A DNA stretch of 64,000 nt from CBDFKJ01 sp965248805 (lineage in GTDB: Bacteria > Pseudomonadota > Alphaproteobacteria > UBA6615), in contig CBDFKJ010000005.1 of NCBI GenBank assembly GCA_965248805.1, positions 62,001 through 126,000 on the forward strand. Direction: 5' to 3'. Each line of letters begins with the position of its first letter. The first letter of the stretch is position 1. Under the pieces are notes generated by a model. The model was not told the origin of the DNA and made no database searches. It saw nothing but the letters and a program-made list of their open reading frames with translations. Made by a program: the position numbers and the translations under genes. This document shows, one piece after another, positions 8,516 through 17,914 of this stretch.

Positions 8516-9475
8516 ATGGCCCGAGCCTATGGTTCGAGCGCCACGCTGCTGCTCAAACGCGAAACGACCTATGGAACGGCAGCGATTGGCAACTACGTCC
8601 GCATTCCCTTCAACCGCTGCACCCTCGGCTCCGAGCAGGGCCTGATCGACGATCCGGTGCTGGGCCAGGGGCGCGATCCCTATGCGCCGCTGCAGGACGC
8701 CATCATGGACGAGGGCGAGATCGTCGTGCCCGTCGATCCGCGCTACATCGGCCTCTGGCTGACCGGCCTCCTCGGCACGCCCACCACCGACGACGACGGC
8801 GCGGACCCGGCGACCTATACCCATGAGTTCGTCTCGGGCAAGGACAGCCTGCCGAGCTACACCGTCGAGGTCGGTCATCCCCGGGTGCCGGCCTACTTCC
8901 GGCATGGCGGCGTAGTGTTCGATTCCATCGCGCTCGAGTTCGCGCGCTCCGGCGCCGCAGCCGCCACCATACAATGCGTGGCCCAGGGCGAGACCCGCTT
9001 CAACGCGAGCCAGGGCGGCGCGCCTTCAAAGCTCGACTTCAAACGTATCAGCCAGTTCCAAGGGTCGATCAGCCGCGCCGGCACGGCGGTCGCGAACCTC
9101 ACCGGCGGATCGCTCACTTACGCCAACAACCTGGAGAAGATCGAGACCATACGATCCGACGGTCTCATCGACGGCGCCGATCCCACCGTCGCCGCGCTCA
9201 CAGGCACCATCGAGGTTCGGTTCGCGGACACGACGCTGATCGATCTCGCCTCCGACGGCACCGCGGTCGATCTGGAATTCGCATACCGCATCAGCGACGA
9301 TCTCAAGCTCACCTTCGAGGCCCACGAGGTCTATCTGCCGAAGCCCAAGCTCGCCGTCGAGGGCCCGGGCGGGGTGCAGGCGCGCTTCGATTTCCAGGGT
9401 GCGAAGAATGACACCGCAGGCCAAATGCTCACGGTGACCCTGGTCAACGATCTGGACGGGACCGATTACGCATGA
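8516..9475 (+). CDS. Phage tail tube protein
   Basis: A 319-residue tail tube protein. It begins MARAYGSSATLLLKRETTYG and contains YTVEVGHPRVPAYFRHGGVVFDS and the repeated-domain pattern typical of the Phage_tube_2-type family; the C-terminal half is Ig-like and Thr/Asp-rich. The ribosome-binding site gaaggag lies 8 bases before the ATG. The stop overlaps the start of the following chaperone gene. It polymerises around the tape measure to form the DNA conduit. Confidence 0.8.
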   Translation: MARAYGSSATLLLKRETTYGTAAIGNYVRIPFNRCTLGSEQGLIDDPVLGQGRDPYAPLQDAIMDEGEIVVPVDPRYIGLWLTGLLGTPTTDDDGADPATYTHEFVSGKDSLPSYTVEVGHPRVPAYFRHGGVVFDSIALEFARSGAAAATIQCVAQGETRFNASQGGAPSKLDFKRISQFQGSISRAGTAVANLTGGSLTYANNLEKIETIRSDGLIDGADPTVAALTGTIEVRFADTTLIDLASDGTAVDLEFAYRISDDLKLTFEAHEVYLPKPKLAVEGPGGVQARFDFQGAKNDTAGQMLTVTLVNDLDGTDYA

Positions 9476-9981
9476 TCTCACTCGAACGAAAGACCGAACC
9501 TTACGAGCTGACGCTGCCCTACGGCGTCACCGTCACGGTGACGCCGCTCACCACCGCCGCCATGGCGACAGCGCAAGCCGAGGCGCGGAAGCGTCTCGAA
9601 GGCCTGAAGGCGCAGGCGAAGGAGCGGAGGGAAGCAGGCCTAGCGCTCGACGGGCTGCCCGACCTCTCCAACGACGGCGCCCGCGAGGGGCAGTATCAGG
9701 CGCTGCTGATCCACGCACTCGCCGCCCGCCACATCACCGCCTGGTCGGGGATCGAGGACGACCCGCCGGTGACGCGCGAGAACGTCGCGGCGCTGATGGA
9801 CCTCTACCCGGTGGGCGAGCGGTTCATTCAGGAGTTCACGCTGCGCCAGGTGCTGATGACGTCAGCAAAAAACGCATACGGGCCCTCTGCCGATGGCACC
9901 TCCAGCCCGGCGGTGGGCCCGGATACTGCGGATCCTGCGAGGCGGAAAAAGCGCCCTGCGCCCAAGGCGGTTTCGGCCTGA
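9472..9981 (+). CDS. Tail assembly chaperone (lambda gpG-like)
   Basis: A 169-residue helical protein opening LERKTEPYELTLPYGVTVTVTPL, the usual form of gpG-like chaperones that coat the tape measure during tail assembly. The start overlaps the tube stop by 4 bases. The heptamer A AAA AAC occurs in frame at 9867-9873, and the -1 frame downstream is open to 10229. The gene therefore appears to encode both G and a G-T fusion, as in lambda. The zero-frame tail (about 36 residues, Pro/Lys/Arg-rich) is probably the ordinary G terminus. Confidence 0.75.
   Translation: MISLERKTEPYELTLPYGVTVTVTPLTTAAMATAQAEARKRLEGLKAQAKERREAGLALDGLPDLSNDGAREGQYQALLIHALAARHITAWSGIEDDPPVTRENVAALMDLYPVGERFIQEFTLRQVLMTSAKNAYGPSADGTSSPAVGPDTADPARRKKRPAPKAVSA
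9867..9873 (+). promoter_or_regulatory. Programmed -1 frameshift slippery heptamer A_AAA_AAC
   Basis: In the G frame the codons are GCA AAA AAC, giving the canonical X_XXY_YYZ heptamer. The -1 frame entered here stays open for 118 codons and encodes a conserved-looking T domain. The position, near the end of G and between tube and tape measure, is where siphophages place this signal. Confidence 0.8.
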
Positions 9982-10229
9982 ACGGCGAGCCCTGCCCCTA
10001 TCGCGCACATGCTCCGGAGACACTGGAGGAGCACCAGGCCTGGGAGGTGTTCACCGCCTCTCTCGGCCAGCTCCGCATCGCCCCTTCGAGCCGGGTGCTG
10101 GGCATCGACATGACCGTAGCGCTCGGCATCGCCCGGGCGCGCGGCTTCGATGAAGGCGTGATCTCCGAGCTGCTGCAGTCGGCCGAGGCCGGGCTGATCG
10201 AGGCGATGAACGAGAAGGATGGCGATTGA
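9873..10229 (+). CDS. Frameshift-only T domain of the tail chaperone G-T fusion
   Basis: This open frame has no suitable start near its beginning and is reached by -1 shifting at 9867-9873, giving a G-T protein of about 252 residues. Early in the extension is a four-cysteine cluster, CGSCEAEKAPC then GEPCPYRAHAPE, which may bind a metal. It ends with GIARARGFDEGVISELLQSAEAGLIEA, matching the T portion of alphaproteobacterial phage chaperones. The T part normally binds the tube protein while G coats the tape measure. The stop overlaps the tape-measure start (TGATG). Confidence 0.7.
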   Translation, partial: RIRALCRWHLQPGGGPGYCGSCEAEKAPCAQGGFGLNGEPCPYRAHAPETLEEHQAWEVFTASLGQLRIAPSSRVLGIDMTVALGIARARGFDEGVISELLQSAEAGLIEAMNEKDGD

Positions 10230-12824
10230 TGGCCAAGGCCAAGCATACCTATGCCGTGCGCCTCGCCGTCGAGGGCGGCAACCGGGTCAAGGCCGACCTG
10301 GTCTCGGTGGGAACCAGCGGCGAGCGCTCGATCAAGAAGATCGACCGCGCCTCCGACAAGGCCTCGCGCGGGCTGTCCACTTTGGGCGACCGGGCCTCGG
10401 GCCTGCGCAGCCGCATGCGGCTCCTGGGCGGTGTGGTCGCCGGCATCGCCGGCGGCGGCGGGATCGCGCTGCTCATCAACCGGTCGATCGCCGCGGCCGA
10501 TTCCATCGGCAAGCTCTCCGGCGCCATCGGCGTCGGCACCGACACCCTGCAGGAGCTGCGCTACGCGGCCGGGCTCGCCGGCGTCTCGACCGGGCAGTTG
10601 GACGGCGCCATGGTGGCGTTCTCGAAACGCGTCGGCGAGGCCCGGAGCGGCACCGGCACGCTGATCACGCTGCTCAAGAAGATGGACCCGGCGCTGCTCG
10701 CCAATGTCCAGGCCGCGCGCACGGTCGACGAGGCCTTCGATATCATTATTCGCCGCGCCTCCTCGCTGGGCAACACGCTCGATCGCAACGCGCTTCTCGC
10801 TCTCGGCCAATGTCACACGCGCGGTACTGGGCCTCGCGCCGGCGCTCGCCGACCTCTCGACCTGGCTTGCCAATGTCGCGGTCGATGCGGGCGATGCCTA
10901 CGAGAGGCTCAAGCTGATCGCCGAGGGCGACTTCAACTTCGAGGATCTGAGCCTCGGGGCGACGCGCCGCGAGGTGGAAGAACGCAAACAGGAGCTGATC
11001 GAGATCGCCCGGGAGCTCAAGGCGCTGCCCGAAGAGAGCGACGACCGGTCGTTCTGGGAGTGGCTGTGGGGAACCGAGCGCGAGAACCTGACCGAGGAGC
11101 TGCAGGAGACGGTCGCGATCTACCGCCAATGGGCGGCCAAGCTTGCCTGGATGCAGGCGGAGGCCGAGAAGCGCCGCGCCGAGCGCGTGGCCGCCGGCGG
11201 TGGTGATGGCAAGACCGCCGGGACCACGGAGGACGAGAAGGTGGCCCAGGAACGGGCGCGGCGTCTCCTGCAGATCGAGCAGAGCCTGAACACCCAGCTG
11301 TTCCAGCTGCGTTACCAGGGCGCCGAGCGCATCCGCGCCGAATTCCGCAAGCTGGACAGGGAATTGGAGCGCCTAAGCGAGGCCGGCGCCGACCCGGAAA
11401 TGACCGAGCGTCTGCTGATCGGCGCGGCGGCGGTCAGGGACGACAAGCTCGCCGCGCTTGCCCGGCGCGAGCAGGAAACGGCGGACCGGCGTGCCCGTGC
11501 CAACCAACGCATCCTCGAGGAGCTCGAGGCGGAACGGGCAGCACTCGCCATGACCGACCGGCAGCGCTTCGTCTCGCCGGCGCTCCGGCGTCTCTCGGCC
11601 GAGGCGACCGAGGAGCAGCGCCGCCAGGTCGAGGCGCTCGCCGGCGCGCTGTTCGACGAGCGCCAGGCCGAGGAGGCCCGCGACCGGGCAAGCGCGACCG
11701 TCGCCGAGCTGGAGGCCGAACGGGCGGCACTCGGCCAGACCGACCGCCAGCGCTTCGTCGGTCAGGCGTTGCGCCGTCCCTCGGCCGAGGCGACGGATGC
11801 CCAGCGGGGCCAGGTGCGCGCGCTTGCCGGTGCGCTCTATGACGAGCAGCGCGCGATCGAAGCCCGCAACGAGGCCGAACGCGAGGCCAACCGGCTGCGT
11901 GCCGAGGGCGAAGCATTGACCGAACGATTGCGCACGGCGCAGGAAGCTTACGCCGACGAGATCGAACGGCTCCGGGAGTTGCTCGATGCCGGCGCCATCG
12001 ACCAGGAGACCTTCGGCCGGGCGTCCGAGGAGGCCTACGACCGCATGCTGCGCTCGAGCCGCGAATGGTCCGACGGGGTGCGGCGCGCCATCCGCGATTA
12101 TCTCGACGACGCCACGGACGCGGCAAAACAGTTCGAGCAGGCGACGACGCGCGCCTTGCAGGCGAGCGAGGACGCTTTCGTCGAGTGGGCGATGACCGGC
12201 AAGTTCTCCGCCAAGGACCTGTTCGACACCATCGCCGAGGAAGCGCTCCGCGCCGCCTACCGCATGGCGGTGGTGGGCCCGCTCAACAACATCCTCGGAA
12301 GCATTTTCGGCGCCATCGGCGGCAGTGTCTTCGGTGGGACGGGTACTGTTGCTACGACGTCCTCCGGCACGCCGATGATCGGCGACTTCCCGATATCCTC
12401 GGGTTCAACCATGTTGGCCCATACCGGCGGCGTGATCGGCCGCGACGCCTTCCCAACCCGCAGGGTCGACCCGAGGGTGTTCGACGAAGCGTTCCGCTAT
12501 CACCGCGGCGGCATCGTCGGTAGTGAGATGCCGATCGTGGCGCGTAGCGGCGAGGGCGTATTCACGCCCGGGCAGATGCGCGGCCTTGCACCGATCTCGG
12601 CCGCAAGGCCTACGGTCAATGTCGTGGTCAATGTGCGCAACACCGCACCGGGCACCCGGGCTTCCGCCGATATGCGGCGCGAGCCGGGCGGCGATCTCAC
12701 CCTCGACATCATGATCGAGAAGATCGAAGGCGGTATGGCGCGCAACATCGGCCGCGGCCAAGGCATGGCGCCGACCCTGGAGCGCCGCTACGGCCTCAAC
12801 CCGGCGGCCGGCAGCCTCCGGTGA
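10229..12824 (+). pseudogene. Tail tape measure protein, broken by an internal frame-changing lesion
   Basis: The tape measure sets tail length. The N-terminal part begins MAKAKHTYAVRLAVEGGNRV, has a hydrophobic segment VVAGIAGGGGIALLI near residue 75, and continues to SSLGNTLDRNALLAL at about 10800. Sense then continues in another frame from about 10805 as ANVTRAVLGLAPALADLSTWLANV, through long coiled-coil repeats (two similar copies of ELEAERAALxxTDRQRFV), to a C-terminal domain with VVVNVRNTAPGTRA. Related proteins normally have about 60 more residues at the junction, so I infer an out-of-frame deletion rather than one lost base. Start is the ATG overlapping the T stop. Confidence 0.75.
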
Positions 12825-13318
12825 TCGTCCGCTGGCCGGATCAGCTGCCGCTGCCGACCCTCGACGGCTACGCCATCCAGCCCGGCGAGGCGATCCTGCG
12901 CACCGAGATGGAGGCCGGCCCGGCGCGTCAGCGCCGGCGCTTCACCAACGTGCCGAGCCGTATCGCCGTGCGCTGGGTGATGCGCGTCGAACAGTTCGCG
13001 CTGTTCGAGGCGTGGTACCGCTGGGCGGCGGTCGAGGGCGGCGCCTGGTTCGAGATCGACCTCCTGGGCGGCCTCGGCCTGGTGCCGCAGGAAGCCCGCT
13101 TCACCCGCCAGTTCGAGGCCCGGCTCTATCGCCGCCGGCTCTGGGAGGTGACCAGCGAACTGGAAGTTCGCGCCCGGCCGACACTCAGCGAAGCCGGCAT
13201 GGCGATCCTGCTCACCGAGGAGGTGGCAGGTCTTATCGCAAGCGTCGACGGCTTGCACGACCTCGTTCACCGGACCCTGCCCGGGACCCACACAGGGAGA
13301 GACGACCATGACCATTGA
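12821..13318 (+). CDS. Phage minor tail protein (distal tail position)
   Basis: A 165-residue protein opening IVRWPDQLPLPTLDGYAIQPGEAILRTEM-like sequence, with RRRFTNVPSRIAVRWVM and WFEIDLLGGLGLVPQEARF; this pattern is common in the gene after the tape measure of alphaproteobacterial phages. The start is GTG overlapping the tape-measure stop. By position it corresponds to lambda M, a minor tail tip protein. The last 30 or so residues overlap the next gene's start by 11 bases. Confidence 0.55.
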   Translation: MIVRWPDQLPLPTLDGYAIQPGEAILRTEMEAGPARQRRRFTNVPSRIAVRWVMRVEQFALFEAWYRWAAVEGGAWFEIDLLGGLGLVPQEARFTRQFEARLYRRRLWEVTSELEVRARPTLSEAGMAILLTEEVAGLIASVDGLHDLVHRTLPGTHTGRDDHDH

Positions 13319-14024
13319 AGCCGATCTGCGCGCGGCGGCGGCCCGCGCCGATGCCGACAGCCGTTTGCTCCATGAAATCGTGCACGGCGATGCGGCCACC
13401 ACCGTCGACACCGAAGGCGGCCCCGTGAAGAGCGTCGCCAAGGCGATCGGGGATGTCGAGACCGGCGTTGCCGGCGCCGCGGCCGCGGTCGCGCAAGGCG
13501 TCGCGGCAACCGAAGCCACCCGTGATCAGGCTATCGCGGCCCGCGATGCGGCGCTGGCCGCCGGCGTCGTCCTGGCGAGCGATGCCGAGACCGAAAGCGG
13601 AACCGGCGACGGCGTCGTCCAAGCCCGTCAGCTCGGTCTTCGCACCGCAAGCCAAGACCGTTCCGGCCTCGTCGTGCTCGTCACCGATGCGGACGGGATC
13701 GCAGGTCAAGACCGGACCCGCGCGATGACGCCGGCCGCGGACAAGGCGGCTCTCGATGCAGCTCTTGCCGGCGGCGTCAGCTGGGCGCCGGTGCTCGCGG
13801 TCAATAACCACGGCGCACGACGCGTGCTGCGCATCGTGGACTGGACCGGTGGCGTCGGCGTGGCGCCGGCCGGCGGCTATCTCGGCCCGTCCGGCATCGT
13901 CGCCACCGCTGCGGCCGCTACCGATATCCGCGGCCCCCGGGGGTCTGTGGGACCGCAAGGGCCACAGGGGCCACAGGGCCCGCAGTGGTCGCCGGACAGC
14001 GACGACGACGACGACGACGAATGA
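13308..14024 (+). CDS. Tail-fibre-like protein with collagen-like C-terminus
   Basis: A 238-residue protein. The N-terminal half is Ala-rich and helical (trimeric coiled-coil type). A beta segment contains WAPVLAVNNHGARRVLRIVDWTGG, and near residues 209-225 there is a short collagen-like run GPRGSVGPQGPQGPQG, followed by a stretch of Asp/Glu to the end. Gly-X-Y repeats occur in phage fibres, where they hold trimers. The ATG at 13308 has gggagag upstream. Binding target unknown. Confidence 0.55.
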   Translation: MTIEADLRAAAARADADSRLLHEIVHGDAATTVDTEGGPVKSVAKAIGDVETGVAGAAAAVAQGVAATEATRDQAIAARDAALAAGVVLASDAETESGTGDGVVQARQLGLRTASQDRSGLVVLVTDADGIAGQDRTRAMTPAADKAALDAALAGGVSWAPVLAVNNHGARRVLRIVDWTGGVGVAPAGGYLGPSGIVATAAAATDIRGPRGSVGPQGPQGPQGPQWSPDSDDDDDDE

Positions 14025-14045
14025 TAACGTCGAGCGACGACGAGA

Positions 14046-14672
14046 ATGCCCGATCCGGCTCTCGAGCAGGCGCTCCGCGAGGCCTATGCCTCCGCACCCT
14101 CCGACACGGTCATCCTGCACACCCTCGAGTTGCGCCATCCTGCCTTCGTCGACGATGACGGCAATCCTACCGCCATTCGGGTGGTCAGGAACTTCGCTGA
14201 CGCGGAACACTGGTTGCGGCTGGGCGGTGCGGAGGTGGAAGCGGTGCTGGACGCCATGCCGGCGGAGAGCCGCGGTCCGGTCGGCCTGGTGGCTCGCCTG
14301 GAGGCGGACGCGCCGAAGGACGCCGGGCGGATGGTGCCCTTCATCGCGCTCGGCTTCGAACTCGAACTGCCGCCGGTCGACACCGCGCCGGTGCCCGAGA
14401 TCACGGTGACGCTGGACAATGTCAGTCGCGAGATCGTCCGTCATCTCGACGCCGCGGCGACCTCGCGCGAGACCATCGAGGTCACCTACCGGCCCTATCT
14501 CTCGACCGACCTGGAGGGTCCGCAGATGGACCCGCCGATCACGCTCACTCTGACCGAGATCGAGGTCGACGTGTTCCGCGCCACCGGCAGGGCGCGCATG
14601 CTCGATATCGGCAACAAGGCGTTCCCGTCCGATCTCTATACCGCCAGGCGGTTCCCGGGCCTGACCCGCTAG
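14046..14672 (+). CDS. DUF1833-family phage tail protein
   Basis: A 208-residue protein matching DUF1833: the ALEQALREAYASAP helix, LHTLELRHPAF, then a second half with SREIVRHLDAA and a C-terminal ARRFPGLTR typical of the family. It lies immediately upstream of the NlpC/P60 gene with no gap, the usual lambda L/K type arrangement of tail-tip assembly proteins. Structural role in the tail tip is inferred from this context. Confidence 0.75.
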   Translation: MPDPALEQALREAYASAPSDTVILHTLELRHPAFVDDDGNPTAIRVVRNFADAEHWLRLGGAEVEAVLDAMPAESRGPVGLVARLEADAPKDAGRMVPFIALGFELELPPVDTAPVPEITVTLDNVSREIVRHLDAAATSRETIEVTYRPYLSTDLEGPQMDPPITLTLTEIEVDVFRATGRARMLDIGNKAFPSDLYTARRFPGLTR

Positions 14673-15077
14673 ATGCACTGGGCCGAAGACCTGATCGGCC
14701 GCCCGTGGGAAGCGGGCGGACGCGGACCGCACGCGTTCGACTGCTGGGGCCTGGTGCGTTGGTGCTGGCGCGAGCGCTTCGCCATCGAGGTGCCCGAGAT
14801 CCCGGTCGACGCCGCGAACCTTCGCGCCGTGCTCGCAGGCTTCCGCAATCACCCCGAGCGCCGGCGCTGGCAACTCGTGGATAGACCCTGTGAAGGCGAT
14901 GCGGTGCTGATGCGCCAGTCCCGCCATCCGGTCCATGTGGGCTTGTGGCTCACGGTCGACGGCGGCGGCGTGCTCCATGCCGCCCGCGGCATCGGTGTCG
15001 TGTTCCAGCTTCCCGTCGATCTCACCGCCCATGGCTGGCGCATCGAGGGTACATACCGCTTCACCGGAGAGCACTGA
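14673..15077 (+). CDS. NlpC/P60 tail-tip peptidoglycan hydrolase (lambda gpK-like)
   Basis: A 134-residue papain-like peptidase predicted to cleave peptide stems during DNA injection. The catalytic Cys24 lies in HAFDCWGLVRW, His88 in HPVHVGLWL, and a third polar residue at His102 in VLHAARG. The length is standard for the stand-alone domain. It abuts the DUF1833 gene, and its stop overlaps the following ATG (TGATG), so all three are translationally coupled. Confidence 0.85.
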   Translation: MHWAEDLIGRPWEAGGRGPHAFDCWGLVRWCWRERFAIEVPEIPVDAANLRAVLAGFRNHPERRRWQLVDRPCEGDAVLMRQSRHPVHVGLWLTVDGGGVLHAARGIGVVFQLPVDLTAHGWRIEGTYRFTGEH

Positions 15078-17548
15078 TGCCCGGCACCGTGGTCATGCTG
15101 CACAACCCGTTCCGCCCGGAGCGGGGCAGGGACGTGATAGCCGTCACCGAGCCACTCACTATCCGCGCCTGGCTCGACGCGCGCGGCATCCAAGAGGCGG
15201 AGACGGGCGAACCTGGGACAGGGAAGCGACAAGATTGGTTCAACTGTCCGACGATCTGTCTCCGCAATGGCGAACCGGTGCTACGCGGCCGCTGGGACGA
15301 CGCCATTATCGGCGCGGGCGATGTGGTGGTGTTCGTGCCGCTGCCCCAGGGCGGCGGTGGCGGGGGCGGCAAGAACCCGCTGCGCACCGTCCTCATGCTC
15401 GCCGTCATGGTCGCCGCCCCCTATCTCGGCGGCGTCATCGCCGGCGCCGTCGGCGTCACCTCCACGATCGGCGTCTCGCTCATCACCGCCGGCGTGGCAC
15501 TCGTCGGCACCACCCTGGTCAATGTCCTGCTGCCACCGCCCAAGCCCGCCGCGCCCAGCTTCGGCAGAGGCGTGCCGTCTCCCAGTCCGACCTATTCGCT
15601 GGCCGCCCAGGGTAACCAGGCGCGCCTCACCCAGCCGATCCCGGTGATCTACGGCCGCCACCGGGTCTATCCCGACCTCGCGGCTACACCGTGGGTGGAA
15701 TACAGGAACAACGACCAGTACCTGCATCAGCTGCACTGTATCGGCCAAGGCGAATACGACCTCGAGCAGGTCCGCATCGAGGACACACCGATCGCTTCCT
15801 TCGAAGAGGTGGAGACCCAGTTCGTTCCGCCCGGCGGCAGCGTCACCCTGTTCCAGGCCGACGTGGTGACGGCTCCCGAGGTCGCCGGCCAGGAGCTGAT
15901 CGGGGCCAATCAGCGGGATGCGGGCGAGGATGGCTGGATCGGCCCCTTCACCGCCAACCCGGCCGGGACGAGGGCCACGAGAATCGGCATCGATGTGGTG
16001 ATGCCGCGCGGGCTCTATTACGCCAACGATGACGGCAATCTCGGCAACCGCACCATTACGTGGGATGTCGAAGCCCGTGCCGTCGACGATGACGGTGTCG
16101 TCGCCGGCAACTGGATCGCGGTCGCTTCGGAGAGCGTGACCGCGAACAAGAACACGCCGCAACGCAGAAGCTATCGCTACACGGTTGCGGCCGGACGCTA
16201 CGAGGTCAGGCTCAGGCGCGCCAACGACAAGATCGGCGATGCGCGCGCCGGCCATGAGATCCGCTGGGGCGGCCTCAAGACTTTCCTCGAAGATGCGCCT
16301 GCGTTCGGCGACGTGACGCTCCTGGCGGTCAGGATGCGGGCCACCGACAATCTCTCGCAGCGCTCGGCGCGGCTCGTCAACGTCATCGTCACTCGCAGGC
16401 TGCCGGTCTGGGGTCCGGAGACCGGCTGGTCGGAGCCGCAACCCACGCGCTCCATCGCCTGGGCCTTCGCCGACGCCGCCCGGGCGAAGTACGGGGCGGG
16501 TCTGGACGATGCCCGCATCGATCTCACCGCGCTGCATGCTCTCGATGCGGTATGGCAGGCTCGGGGTGACCGCTTCGATGCCGTGTTCGACCAGGGCCTC
16601 ACGGTCTGGGAGGCACTTACCCGGATCGCCCGCTGCGGCCGGGCGCTGCCGTTCCTGCAGGGCGGCATCCTGCGGATCGCCCGCGATGCACCGCGCACCT
16701 TGCCCGTCGCGCTGTTCGGCCCCCGCAACATCGTCCGTGACAGCTTCCGCGTCCAGTACGTCATGCCCGGCGAGGACACCGCCGACGCGGTGACCGTGAC
16801 CTACTTCTCGGAGCGCACCTGGACCCCGGACGAGATCGTCGCATCATTGCCGGACAGCGCCGCCGAAGCCGCCGACATGCCCGCCACGGTGGAGCTGTTC
16901 GGCTGCACCGGCGCATCGCAGGCTGAGCGCGAGGGTCTCTATATGGCCGGAGCCAATCGCTACCGCCGGCGCATCGTCACCTTCCGCACCGAGCTCGAAG
17001 GACTGATCCCGACCTACGGCGATCTCATTGCCGTCACCCACGACCTGCCGCGCTGGGGCCAGGGCGGCGAGGTGACGGCCGTCGACGGCCGCACGCTGAC
17101 CCTGAGCGAACCGTTGGAATGGGGCGCAGGAGAAGAAACCGCCGCGGGAACCGGCGTGGACACGGCCCGGCCGCCCGTCCACTACATCGCGCTTCGCCGG
17201 CGCGACGGCACGCTGAGCGGGCCCTGGCCGGTCGCGCCCAGCGGCGATAAGCGAGCCGTCGTGCTGAGCGAGGATCTCGACCTCGAGCCCTACACCGGCG
17301 CCGACGAGGAGCGCACCCACTTCGCTTTCGGCCCGGGCGAGGCATGGGGCCTGCGCGCGCGAGTGATGGCCGTGCGGCCGCGCGGCGAGCAGGTCGAGAT
17401 CACCGCCGTCGGCGAGGACGCCCGCGTGCACGAGCCGACCAAGCCGCCTGAGCCGTCGCCCACACCACGAAGAACATCCGCCGTGGCGGTCCGTCCTCCA
17501 GGACGGGTCTCTCGTCGCGGCGTTGCAGTATCGGAGACACACACGTGA
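15077..17548 (+). CDS. Tail tip protein: gpI-like domain fused to host-specificity protein J
   Basis: An 823-residue protein. The N-terminal 160 residues resemble lambda gpI: an initial beta-grasp-like part, a Gly-rich linker, and two hydrophobic stretches around VLMLAVMVAAPYLGGVIAG and GVSLITAGVALVG. From about residue 180 (RLTQPIPVIYGRHRVYP) it becomes a J-type central tail hub. Lambda encodes I and J separately, so this is a natural fusion common in alphaproteobacterial prophages. Start is the ATG overlapping the NlpC stop. It likely determines receptor contact. The end overlaps the next gene by 4 bases. Confidence 0.8.
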   Translation: MPGTVVMLHNPFRPERGRDVIAVTEPLTIRAWLDARGIQEAETGEPGTGKRQDWFNCPTICLRNGEPVLRGRWDDAIIGAGDVVVFVPLPQGGGGGGGKNPLRTVLMLAVMVAAPYLGGVIAGAVGVTSTIGVSLITAGVALVGTTLVNVLLPPPKPAAPSFGRGVPSPSPTYSLAAQGNQARLTQPIPVIYGRHRVYPDLAATPWVEYRNNDQYLHQLHCIGQGEYDLEQVRIEDTPIASFEEVETQFVPPGGSVTLFQADVVTAPEVAGQELIGANQRDAGEDGWIGPFTANPAGTRATRIGIDVVMPRGLYYANDDGNLGNRTITWDVEARAVDDDGVVAGNWIAVASESVTANKNTPQRRSYRYTVAAGRYEVRLRRANDKIGDARAGHEIRWGGLKTFLEDAPAFGDVTLLAVRMRATDNLSQRSARLVNVIVTRRLPVWGPETGWSEPQPTRSIAWAFADAARAKYGAGLDDARIDLTALHALDAVWQARGDRFDAVFDQGLTVWEALTRIARCGRALPFLQGGILRIARDAPRTLPVALFGPRNIVRDSFRVQYVMPGEDTADAVTVTYFSERTWTPDEIVASLPDSAAEAADMPATVELFGCTGASQAEREGLYMAGANRYRRRIVTFRTELEGLIPTYGDLIAVTHDLPRWGQGGEVTAVDGRTLTLSEPLEWGAGEETAAGTGVDTARPPVHYIALRRRDGTLSGPWPVAPSGDKRAVVLSEDLDLEPYTGADEERTHFAFGPGEAWGLRARVMAVRPRGEQVEITAVGEDARVHEPTKPPEPSPTPRRTSAVAVRPPGRVSRRGVAVSETHT

Positions 17549-17766
17549 CCGAAACCCATCTCATCGAGATCGAGCGGGTGCGCTCGGAGGCGGCGCGGCA
17601 TCTCGCGGAGCATGAGATCGCCTGCGAGCGGCGCTACGGCGAGCTCCAGGCGCAGCTCACCAAGATCGAGGCGCTCCACAACCGCAACACGCGCCTGCTC
17701 TACATCGTCCTCGGCGGCATGCTCGCCGTCGCCACACGCGCGTTCTGGCCGGCGCTCTTCGGCTGA
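17545..17766 (+). CDS. Small coiled-coil membrane protein (XhlA-like, lysis cassette)
   Basis: A 73-residue protein with an N-terminal charged helix (about 1-48, heptad-like, ERVRSEAARHLAEHEIA) and one C-terminal transmembrane segment LLYIVLGGMLAVATRAFW. This layout resembles XhlA/haemolysin-type accessory holin proteins. The start is GTG overlapping the J stop. Position at the front of the lysis genes supports a role in membrane permeabilisation, but no specific motif proves it. Confidence 0.5.
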   Translation: MTETHLIEIERVRSEAARHLAEHEIACERRYGELQAQLTKIEALHNRNTRLLYIVLGGMLAVATRAFWPALFG

Positions 17767-17914
17767 GGCCGTTCGGCGGCTGACGCCGCTCGCGGCCATC
17801 TTCCGCCGCACCTTCTCCACGCACCGATCCCACCGCCGGCCGTCCGGCTGTCGTCGCCGTCTGCGCGCCGGCGGCCGGGATCGCTTTCACGGTCAACTCA
17901 ATTGGAGGCTCACA

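Noticed and set aside
9893..10153. 86-residue frame at the G/T junction
   Set aside because: Third frame with Arg/His-rich shadow sequence; the -1 frame explains the region.
13233..15074. 613-residue minus-strand frame
   Set aside because: Antisense to four well-supported tail genes; no recognisable motifs.
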